From the NCBI GenBank assembly GCA_022843625.1, contig JALHNH010000010.1, positions 96,313 through 160,312 on the forward strand: a DNA stretch of 64,000 bases, read 5' to 3'. Positions 25,403 to 32,462 of this stretch are shown here, in pieces (within the stretch, counting starts at the first letter, position 1; the number at the start of each line of letters is the position of its first letter). The stretch comes from Bryobacter sp. (GTDB lineage Bacteria > Acidobacteriota > Terriglobia > Bryobacterales > Bryobacteraceae). Below the pieces are notes generated by a model. The model was not told where the DNA came from. It saw nothing but the letters and a program-made list of their open reading frames with translations, and ran no database searches. A program made the position numbers and the translations under genes.

Positions 25403-26377
25403 ATGAAGCGACTTCTTTTTGTATTGAGCCTGAGTGTTGGGTTGATGGGGGCGGATGCGCCTGAAGCGGTTTTAGATAACGGGGTTTTGAGGGCGGTATT
25501 TCATTTGCCGGATTCGGTGAATGGGTCTTATCGCGGGTCGCGGTTTGACTGGTCTGGGGTGGTGAAGAGCCTGGAGTATAAGAAGCATTCGTATTTTGGG
25601 GTCTGGTACGGGAAGCATGACCCGCTGCATCATGATGCGATTACGGGGCCTGTGGAGGAGTTTCTGAGCGGGGATGAGGCGCTCGGCTATAGCGAGGCGA
25701 AGGTGGGTGGGAATTTTGTGCGAATCGGGATTGGGGCGATGCGCAAGGAGACGGAGGGGAAGTTTGAGCGGTTTGGACGCTACAAGCTTGTGGATTCGGG
25801 CAAGTGGAGTGTGTCGCAGAAGAAGGACCGGATTGGGTTTCGGCAGGACTTGCAGGATGCTTCAAGCGGGTATGGGTACCGGTATGAGGAGACGGTGCGG
25901 ATGGTGCGGGGCAAGCCTGAGATGTGGATCGAGCACAGGCTCAAGAATACCGGCAAGAAGACGATTGAAACCTCGAGTTACAACCACAATTTCTTTGTGA
26001 TTGATGGGGAAGCAACAGGGCCGAATCTGAGTGTTCAGTTTGGATTTGATGCCGTGGCGAAGAGCCCTATTGCACCGAATGGAGCGATGGAGGGCCGTCG
26101 TTTGAGCTATGTAAATGAGCTAAAGACCGGGCAGACCGTGATGAGCGAGTTTACGGGCTTTGGCGGGGAAGCAAAGGATTATGAGTTTCGAGTTGAAAAC
26201 CGCAAGACGGGTGCCGGGGTTCGGGTGACAGGGGACAAGCCCCTGTCGAAGGTGATTTTCTGGTCGATTCGAAGTGTGTTGTCGCCGGAGCCGTACATCG
26301 CGATGAAGATTGCGCCGGGGGAGACCTTTAGCTGGACGATCCGTTACGAATTTTACGAGCTTTCGCCAGGCAAATGA
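25403..26377 (+). CDS. Secreted galactose-mutarotase-fold protein
   Basis: The 324-residue product has a signal peptide (LLFVLSLSVGLMGADA). The body is beta-rich with YEETVRMVRGKPEMWIEHRLKN, the SSYNHNFF segment and a final strand block (APGETFSWTIRYEFYEL), a pattern of galactose-mutarotase-like (supersandwich) domains without the full aldose epimerase catalytic set that I can assign. It may bind or process sugars in the periplasm. The gene is 7 bp after the ZIP gene and ends 50 bp inside the convergent protease gene. Confidence 0.7.
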   Translation: MKRLLFVLSLSVGLMGADAPEAVLDNGVLRAVFHLPDSVNGSYRGSRFDWSGVVKSLEYKKHSYFGVWYGKHDPLHHDAITGPVEEFLSGDEALGYSEAKVGGNFVRIGIGAMRKETEGKFERFGRYKLVDSGKWSVSQKKDRIGFRQDLQDASSGYGYRYEETVRMVRGKPEMWIEHRLKNTGKKTIETSSYNHNFFVIDGEATGPNLSVQFGFDAVAKSPIAPNGAMEGRRLSYVNELKTGQTVMSEFTGFGGEAKDYEFRVENRKTGAGVRVTGDKPLSKVIFWSIRSVLSPEPYIAMKIAPGETFSWTIRYEFYELSPGK

Positions 26378-27254
26378 CGAGGCCGAGAAGGCCAGTGGCG
26401 TAGGTTGAGGGCTCAGGCACTTCACCATCGAGTGCACCCGATGAACCGCCGGTGTTCTGGTTGATCCAGGCAATGAAGGTGGATACGCGGGTAGTTGCGA
26501 ACTGCTCGCCGAAGGTGCTGTTTAGGGTAGAGTCCACATCAATTGTGGAGACGCAAACACCACCAGCGCCGACGCAGGTGATGAAGGAATTAATGCCAGC
26601 GATTCTGCCGCCGATCAGAGCCGGACCGCCAGAATCGCCCTGGGCAATGCCGACTTCGCGCGCACCGAGGCCAAGACCGCCATAGACGTTTTGTGCTGGA
26701 TTGCCACTGTCGAAGTCAAAATAAAGTAAGTTTCCGGTGACGACATCAACCACATTTTGGCCTTCACGTCGAGTACCGAAGGTGCCATGGACACTGCCTG
26801 TAGCCCCCATGCCGGTTCGGCCATAACCGATCAAGGTGGCCTCGTTGCCCAGTTCATTGCCTCCGCCAGTGTAGAGACTCAGACGATTAATCGAGGCATC
26901 GACCTGTTGGCTGAGTCTGATGATTGCCAGATCATTTCCAGCCAAATATTGGCCGCGGACGAAATCCGGGTGGGCAATCATGGAAGAGGACGTGTAGGAA
27001 AAATTCGTACCGAGGGAATTGGTAAAAGTGACGGTGGCTGCGCCTGAATAACCGAGGATGCAATGGGCGGCAGTGAGGAAGTGCTGGCCGGTTGCCAGCA
27101 GAGAACCGCTACACATCCCAACACTCGGCACATTGGAAAAACCCACGGCGGTTTGGGCAGAGAGATAGTTGTCCGGGGTTCCAGAACTGACTACGATGGC
27201 CGTGGCCTGAGAAGCAAAAAGAATTATGGATGCGAATAGATATTTTGTCGACAT
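26328..27254 (-). CDS. Trypsin-like (S1) serine protease with PEP-CTERM sorting tail, copy 1
   Basis: The 308-residue product has a signal peptide (YLFASIILFASQATA), and the catalytic triad appears as TAAHC (His), GNDLAII (Asp) and QGDSGGP (Ser). The C-terminus VPEPSTYATGLLGLVICL-AKARKIR is a PEP-CTERM signal, so the protein should be processed by an exosortase and surface-sorted. The last 50 bp lie on the opposite strand of the mutarotase-fold gene and encode the basic tail of the sorting signal. It is a close paralogue of the next gene, and the two are in tandem. Confidence 0.92.
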   Translation of the reverse strand: MSTKYLFASIILFASQATAIVVSSGTPDNYLSAQTAVGFSNVPSVGMCSGSLLATGQHFLTAAHCILGYSGAATVTFTNSLGTNFSYTSSSMIAHPDFVRGQYLAGNDLAIIRLSQQVDASINRLSLYTGGGNELGNEATLIGYGRTGMGATGSVHGTFGTRREGQNVVDVVTGNLLYFDFDSGNPAQNVYGGLGLGAREVGIAQGDSGGPALIGGRIAGINSFITCVGAGGVCVSTIDVDSTLNSTFGEQFATTRVSTFIAWINQNTGGSSGALDGEVPEPSTYATGLLGLVICLAKARKIRNGSSS

Positions 27255-27377
27255 TGATGAAACCGAATAGTCCTGTGGCTGAAGGGCTATCGACCTGATT
27301 TGTCGAGGGCTATAGGGTAAAAATTGAAAATGAGATCAGAATTGCGGCTAGTGACCTGAAGGAGTGGGAAAGAACTA

Positions 27378-27420
27378 AGGCATCCGCGGAAAAAGCTTTG
27401 GGCTTTTCGCTTGGATGCCT
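27378..27420 (-). terminator. Rho-independent terminator downstream of protease copy 2
   Basis: The outer arms AGGCATCC and GGATGCCT pair perfectly, with an inner AAAAAGC/GCTTTT stem. The hairpin lies 31 bp past the stop of protease copy 2. The strand leaving it on the minus side is moderately T-rich. Confidence 0.7.
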
Positions 27421-27450
27421 AAGAAGAGACGGGGAAACTGTTTAGTTCGG

Positions 27451-28371
27451 CTATTGTTTCGTCATATTGCGGGCTTTGGCGAGGCAAAGCGCAATACCAA
27501 GAAAACCAGCGAGAAAGGTCGAAGGCTCGGGAACTTCGGATTCAAAGGTTCTTTCGATCAGGGTGTTTTGATTGATCCAGGTGAGATAGTTCGACACGCG
27601 GGTAAGCCCTGCTACTTCGCCGAAGGAACCATCCTGAGTGGAGTTAACGTCGGTCGCATCTCTGGGGATGAAGACTGGAGCAGAGCGTGTCAAGAAGGAG
27701 ATAATGCCGGCAATCTGCCCGTCAATTAAAGTTGGGCCGCCAGAATCGCCGAAGGAGATAAAGACTTCTGCCAATCCTCTACCTAACGAGCTGCCCACGA
27801 TAGCGTTGTTGGCCGCCTGACCATTGTCGAAATCCATGTAAAGCACGTTACCAACCAATACGTCGATGTCGTTTTCTCCTTGGCGGCGAGTGCCGAAGGT
27901 TCCTGGAACTCCGCCGGTTGCTCCGGTGCCGGTGCGGCCGTAGCCAATGAGGGTTCCCACCTTGCCGACCTCGTTGCCGGGGCCTGAGTAGAGGCTCAAG
28001 CGATTGATACTGGAATCGACGACCTCAGCCAAGGTGATGATTGCCAGGTCATTGCCCATCTGATAAACACCGGGGTTAAAGTCAGGGTGGGCGAGCATGG
28101 AGGACGAAGTGTATTTAAAGGCGGAACCAAGAGAGTTGGTAAACGTGACTTCGGCATTACCGGTGTAACCCAGAATGCAGTGGGCGGCGGTGAGGAAATG
28201 CTGACCAGTGGCAAGAAGGGAGCCACTGCATTGGCCGGCGCCAGGGACATTGGAGAATCCTACGGCGGTCTGTGATGAAAGATAGGCGTCTGGATTGGAT
28301 CCCGAAACCACGATAGCGTGCATCTGGGGGGCAAAGAGAATTATTGATAATAAAAATGATTTAGTGAACAT
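27451..28371 (-). CDS. Trypsin-like (S1) serine protease with PEP-CTERM sorting tail, copy 2
   Basis: The 306-residue paralogue has the same design as copy 1: signal peptide (SFLLSIILFAPQMHA), the triad TAAHC / GNDLAII / FGDSGGP, and C-terminal VPEPSTFLAGFLGIALCL-AKARNMTK. The two share long identical blocks such as GFSNVPG/S and CSGSLLATGQHFLTAAHCILGY, so they arose by tandem duplication. It has its own upstream region and its own terminator, so the copies may be expressed separately. Confidence 0.92.
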   Translation of the reverse strand: MFTKSFLLSIILFAPQMHAIVVSGSNPDAYLSSQTAVGFSNVPGAGQCSGSLLATGQHFLTAAHCILGYTGNAEVTFTNSLGSAFKYTSSSMLAHPDFNPGVYQMGNDLAIITLAEVVDSSINRLSLYSGPGNEVGKVGTLIGYGRTGTGATGGVPGTFGTRRQGENDIDVLVGNVLYMDFDNGQAANNAIVGSSLGRGLAEVFISFGDSGGPTLIDGQIAGIISFLTRSAPVFIPRDATDVNSTQDGSFGEVAGLTRVSNYLTWINQNTLIERTFESEVPEPSTFLAGFLGIALCLAKARNMTKQ

Positions 28372-28528
28372 GAATCAAAACTAGGCAAACTAAAGTACTA
28401 AGAGTATAAGGGTAACATCTAGGTAGAATCCATACCCCATCGGGCTAAAAAAGACATATGAAGCCCGTTTGGCGGCGTAAACAGGCCGCTTGTAAGAATA
28501 TGCATGGCCTAAGGTTGTTTCAAGGATT

Positions 28529-29245
28529 ATGATTATTTCCATGCTCCAAGCAATTGGCCTGACAAAAAGTTATGGTACTCAGACGGCATTGCAGCCGCTC
28601 GACCTGGAAGTGAAGCCGGGGGAGATTTTCTGCCTGCTGGGGGCGAATGGGGCTGGCAAGACTACAACGATCAATTTGTTTTTGAATTTCATTGAGCCGA
28701 CGGGGGGACGGGCGCTGATCAACGGCCTCGACGTGGTTGCGAATCCACTGGAGACGAAGAAGCATATTGCTTATATTCCCGAGCAAGTGAGCTTGTACCG
28801 GAATCTGACGGGATACGAGAATCTGGACTACTTTGCCACGCTCGCCAACGGGGCGGAGGTGGATCGCGGGAAGTTGCTGGGGTATTTGAAGGAAGTGGAT
28901 CTGCCGGCTGGGGCTGAGGAGCGGCGGGTGTCGACGTACTCAAAGGGGATGCGGCAGAAGATCGTGATTGCGATTGCTATGGCCAAGCAGGCGAAAGCGC
29001 TATTGCTCGACGAACCGACGTCGGGGCTGGACCCGAAGGCTTCGAATGAGTTTTCGCAATTGATCCGGAAGCTGGCCGGAAATGGGACGGCGATTCTGAT
29101 GGCGACACATGATTTGTTCCGGGCCAAGGAAGACGGGTCGCGGGTGGGGATTATGCGTCAGGGGACGCTGAAGCAGGTTTTGAATACGGATGAGTTTGGG
29201 CACGCCGATCTCGAGCGGATTTATCTCGAACACATGCACGACTAG
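28529..29245 (+). CDS. ABC transporter ATP-binding protein
   Basis: The 238-residue ATPase has Walker A GANGAGKTT, signature YSKGMRQKI and Walker B ALLLDEPTSGLDP. The D and H loops follow (MATHDLF). This is the single-domain type used with ABC-2 permeases of the Nos/Gld kind. AAGGA lies upstream, too close to the first ATG and a little far from the second (28541), so the start is not certain. It heads a four-gene rightward set with two permeases and a small secreted protein. Substrate unknown. Confidence 0.9.
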   Translation: MIISMLQAIGLTKSYGTQTALQPLDLEVKPGEIFCLLGANGAGKTTTINLFLNFIEPTGGRALINGLDVVANPLETKKHIAYIPEQVSLYRNLTGYENLDYFATLANGAEVDRGKLLGYLKEVDLPAGAEERRVSTYSKGMRQKIVIAIAMAKQAKALLLDEPTSGLDPKASNEFSQLIRKLAGNGTAILMATHDLFRAKEDGSRVGIMRQGTLKQVLNTDEFGHADLERIYLEHMHD

Positions 29246-29254
29246 GAGAGCACC

Positions 29255-30652
29255 ATGATTCTGCACATTGCCAAAAAAGAAATGCTGGAGATGCGCCAGG
29301 ATGGGCGCTTTCAGATTGCGGCAGCGATTGTGATGACGCTGCTGTGTGTGTCGCTGGGGATTGGCTGGCAGCAGTATGTCAGCATCAACCGGCAGCATGA
29401 ACAGGCGCGGGCCGAGACTCGAGAGAACTGGCTGTCGCAGGGGAAGAAGAACCCTCACTCGGCGGCGCATTACGGGGTGTATGCGTTTAAGCCGAAGACG
29501 CCGCTGTCGCTGGTGGACCGGGGAGCAGATAACTATACAGGCGTGGCCGTGTGGCTTGAGGCGCACAAGCAGAATGAGTTTAAGTACAAGCCGGCTCGGG
29601 ATGCGAATACGCTCGCCAGGTTTGGGGATCTGACGGCGTCAAGTGTGTTGCAGTTGCTGGTGCCGCTGCTGGTGATTTTGATGAGCTTTTCGGCTTTTGC
29701 TGGGGAGCGCGAGCAGGGGACGTTAAGGCTGTTGTTGTCGATGGGGGTTCCGCGCAAGACGCTGGCGATGGGGAAGGCGTTGGGGATTGCTGGTGGGCTG
29801 GGGATGTTGCTGGTTCCGGCGGCGATTGTGGGATCGGCGGCGCTGGTGCTGGCTAGCGATACAGGATCGTTTGCGGCGAACTTGCCGCGACTGGGTTGGA
29901 TGACGGTGAGTTATCTGTTGTACTTTGTCGCTTTTATTGGGATCTCGCTTACGGTTTCGGCACTCGCGAAGTCTGCGCGGCTGGCGCTGGTTTGCTTGCT
30001 CGGCTTCTGGATCTTTAATGGCCTTGCGGCACCGAGGTTGTTTAGCGATTTGTCGCGGACGGTGTACCGGACGCCTTCGAGCTTTGCTTTTTCTCAGCGG
30101 ATGGATACGGAGCTCAAGAAGGGCTTTGACGAGGCCGATTTGAAGAAGAAGCTTCTGGCGCAGTACAAGGTGGAAAAGATTGAAGACTTGCCGATCAATT
30201 ACGCCGGAGTTTCGCTGAAGGCTGGCGAAGATCATGGCAACGAAATTTACGACAAGCAGTATGGCGAATTGTGGGATACGTTTGAGGCGCAGAACCGCTT
30301 GCAGCAGCAGGGCGGGCTGGTGGCTCCGCTGATGGCGATCCGGTCTGTATCGATGGGATTGAGCGGGACGGACTTTGCGCAGTTTCGGGATTTTTCGGTG
30401 GCTGCGGAGAAGTACCGGCGCCTGTTTATCGATGTGATGAATTCCGATATCACGACCGCGCCCAAGACTGAGGCTCCACATATGGGGGATGAGAAGTTGT
30501 GGGCTTCGGTGCCTGCGTTTGAATACAGTTCGCCTGATGTTGGGGTTGTGTTGAGCCAGCAGAGCTGGAGTTTGGGGTTGCTTGGGTTCTGGGCTTTGCT
30601 TGCAAGCTTGACCGCGGGCTGGGCAGCTACACAGAGGTTGCGCGCAGAATGA
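29255..30652 (+). CDS. ABC-2 transporter permease, first subunit (DUF3526-like)
   Basis: The 465-residue protein has an N-terminal helix, a periplasmic segment (NPHSAAHYGVYAFKP and AVWLEAHKQNEF, typical of DUF3526/NosY-like permeases), then about five clustered helices from residue ~130 to 260, a large soluble part and a final helix. EREQGTLRLLLSMGVPR is the usual ABC-2 coupling motif. It starts 9 bp after the ATPase gene and overlaps the next permease by 4 bp (ATGA). Confidence 0.85.
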   Translation: MILHIAKKEMLEMRQDGRFQIAAAIVMTLLCVSLGIGWQQYVSINRQHEQARAETRENWLSQGKKNPHSAAHYGVYAFKPKTPLSLVDRGADNYTGVAVWLEAHKQNEFKYKPARDANTLARFGDLTASSVLQLLVPLLVILMSFSAFAGEREQGTLRLLLSMGVPRKTLAMGKALGIAGGLGMLLVPAAIVGSAALVLASDTGSFAANLPRLGWMTVSYLLYFVAFIGISLTVSALAKSARLALVCLLGFWIFNGLAAPRLFSDLSRTVYRTPSSFAFSQRMDTELKKGFDEADLKKKLLAQYKVEKIEDLPINYAGVSLKAGEDHGNEIYDKQYGELWDTFEAQNRLQQQGGLVAPLMAIRSVSMGLSGTDFAQFRDFSVAAEKYRRLFIDVMNSDITTAPKTEAPHMGDEKLWASVPAFEYSSPDVGVVLSQQSWSLGLLGFWALLASLTAGWAATQRLRAE

Positions 30653-32085
30653 TTGCCACGATTGCGAAACAGGAATGGCGGTTGCTGAAGGCAGACAGGA
30701 CGCTGACTGCGGTCGTATTGTTGATGGCGACGCTGGTGGGTTATAGCCTTTACAACGGTAGTGCTTGGGTGGCTTTTCAGCGGCAGACGCTGGCGGCGGC
30801 TGAGGCCGAGCAGAGCGAGCGGATGGCTAAGTTGAAGAGTGATCTGGTGGCGATGGAAGAAGGGCGGATGGCGCCGAAGGGCTTTCAGGATCCGCGTAGT
30901 GCTGGAGCCATAGGAGGGACCAGCGCTGCGCCGTATCTGGCTATGCCGCCGGCACCGCTGGCGACACTCGCGATTGGGCAGAGCGATTTGTATCCCTATT
31001 ACTTCAAATTGAATCTGCGGTCGAAGCAGGCGATTCTGGCGAATGACGAGATCGAGAACCCGACGAATTTGCTGGCCGGGCGTTTTGATCTGGCCTTTGT
31101 GCTGGTGTATCTGTTTCCGCTGCTGGTGCTGGCGCTGGGGTACAACATGGTTTCGGCCGAGCGGGAGCAGGGTACGTTGTCGCTGGCGCTCTCGCAGCCG
31201 ATTACGATGGCACAACTGGTGACCGGTAAAGTACTGCTGCGGGGTGGATTGCTGCTCGGCCTGGTGGTTGGGTTTACTTTGATTGGAGCGCTGGTGACGG
31301 GAGTGGATTTGTCGCTGCCGACGGTTTGGACTCGCCTCGCGCTTTGGATCGGGATGATGACGCTGTATACGGGGTTCTGGTTTGGGCTTGCAATCCTGGT
31401 GAATGGTTTTGGGACGAGTTCGGCGACGAATGCGTTGTCGCTGGCCGGGTGTTGGTTGGGGCTGGTGCTGGTGTTGCCTGGCGTGGCGAATTTGATTGCT
31501 ACGGGGATGTATCCGGTGCCGAGCCGTGTGGAGATGGTACAGGCGATGCGGACTGCTGGTAAGGAAGCGCAGACGAAGGGCAGTATGTTGCTATCGAAGT
31601 ATATGGAGGACCATCCGGAGTTGATGCCGGCTGGGGAGAAGCCGCAGGCGGATTTTGCGAGCTTGAGTTATGCGGTGCAGATGGAAGTGGATAAGAAGGT
31701 GCAGCCGATTCTCGATCACTTTGAGGAACAGGTGGAGCGGCAGCAGGGCTTTGTCGATGGGTTCCGGTATTTGTCGCCGGCGATTCTGGCGCAGAGTGCG
31801 ATTAATGATCTGGCGGGGACGAGTCTGGGGCGGTATAAGCACTTTAGTAAGCAGGTGGATGGGTTCTTTGGGGCGTGGCAGAGTTACTTTTTGCCGAAGG
31901 TGTTTAGCAAGGTAAAGCTGAGCTCGAAGGATGTCGGGGGGTTTCCTGTTTATGAGTACAGGGAAGAAACCGATGGGGAGATTTTGGGACGGGTGGGTGT
32001 TGTGCTTTTGGGCATGGCTGTGTTGAGCGGGCTGGTGTTGGTGGTGGCTTACGGGAGGCTCAAGAGAGTGAGTGTGGCAGCTTGA
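30649..32085 (+). CDS. ABC-2 transporter permease, second subunit
   Basis: The 478-residue paralogue of the preceding gene has the same layout: N-terminal helix, external stretch, EREQGTLSLALSQPI coupling motif, a block of helices (~130-290), a soluble helical segment and a last helix (VVLLGMAVLSGLVLVVAYG). With the ATPase and first permease it makes a heterodimeric exporter. The stop overlaps the start of the next small gene (TTGA). Confidence 0.85.
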   Translation: MIATIAKQEWRLLKADRTLTAVVLLMATLVGYSLYNGSAWVAFQRQTLAAAEAEQSERMAKLKSDLVAMEEGRMAPKGFQDPRSAGAIGGTSAAPYLAMPPAPLATLAIGQSDLYPYYFKLNLRSKQAILANDEIENPTNLLAGRFDLAFVLVYLFPLLVLALGYNMVSAEREQGTLSLALSQPITMAQLVTGKVLLRGGLLLGLVVGFTLIGALVTGVDLSLPTVWTRLALWIGMMTLYTGFWFGLAILVNGFGTSSATNALSLAGCWLGLVLVLPGVANLIATGMYPVPSRVEMVQAMRTAGKEAQTKGSMLLSKYMEDHPELMPAGEKPQADFASLSYAVQMEVDKKVQPILDHFEEQVERQQGFVDGFRYLSPAILAQSAINDLAGTSLGRYKHFSKQVDGFFGAWQSYFLPKVFSKVKLSSKDVGGFPVYEYREETDGEILGRVGVVLLGMAVLSGLVLVVAYGRLKRVSVAA

Positions 32086-32450
32086 GGTGGGTGTTGCTAA
32101 TGCTCGCGGGATCGGCACTCTATGGAGCTGATGTGGCTTGTGCCGATCTCGACGGGCTTGAGCCCGGCAAGGTGTTGAACGGGGTGCGGGCGAAGGTGCT
32201 GATCCTGAGTGCGCAAAAGGATTTGGTGGAGCTGAGTTGCGGAACAGAGAAGCGGGTGTTTTGCCGGGTTTGGGATGGGGATTTGGGAAAGAGGCTGGAT
32301 CATTATCTGTCTGGGTTGCGGACGTTTAAGACGATTGAGTTTTTGAATGGGGTGGCAAGTGTAAAGAAGGGACCGAAGGGGGCCTGTCCGGTGGATGGGC
32401 CCCCTTCGATCGGGATTGTGGAGCTAAGTCTGGGTAGCAAGAAGTTATAG
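32082..32450 (+). CDS. Small secreted hypothetical protein of the ABC operon
   Basis: The 122-residue product is read from a TTG overlapping the permease stop; a GTG or ATG 9-18 bp later is also possible. The signal peptide (VLLMLAGSALYGADVACA) suggests periplasmic location. Cysteines (CADL, LSCGTEKRVFC, ACPVD) may form disulfides. No family recognised. Coupling to the permeases suggests an accessory of the exporter. A strong hairpin lies inside the 3' end of the gene. Confidence 0.6.
   Translation: MRWVLLMLAGSALYGADVACADLDGLEPGKVLNGVRAKVLILSAQKDLVELSCGTEKRVFCRVWDGDLGKRLDHYLSGLRTFKTIEFLNGVASVKKGPKGACPVDGPPSIGIVELSLGSKKL
32374..32408 (+). terminator. Perfect 11-bp-stem hairpin inside the small secreted-protein gene
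   Basis: The arms CGAAGGGGGCC and GGCCCCCTTCG are perfectly complementary around a 13-base loop. There is no T-run, so it is not a classic terminator; it may protect or pause the message of the ABC operon. Listed as terminator-like structure only. Confidence 0.4.
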
Positions 32451-32462
32451 GTGGGCCTGCCA

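Noticed and set aside
28441..28467. CGGGCT / AGCCCG inverted repeat before the ABC operon
   Set aside because: Only six-base arms with a long loop and no T-run; not strong enough to call an operator or terminator.
29723..30481. 252-residue Arg/His/Gln-rich minus-strand ORF
   Set aside because: Antisense to an ABC permease; composition typical of shadows in GC-rich DNA.
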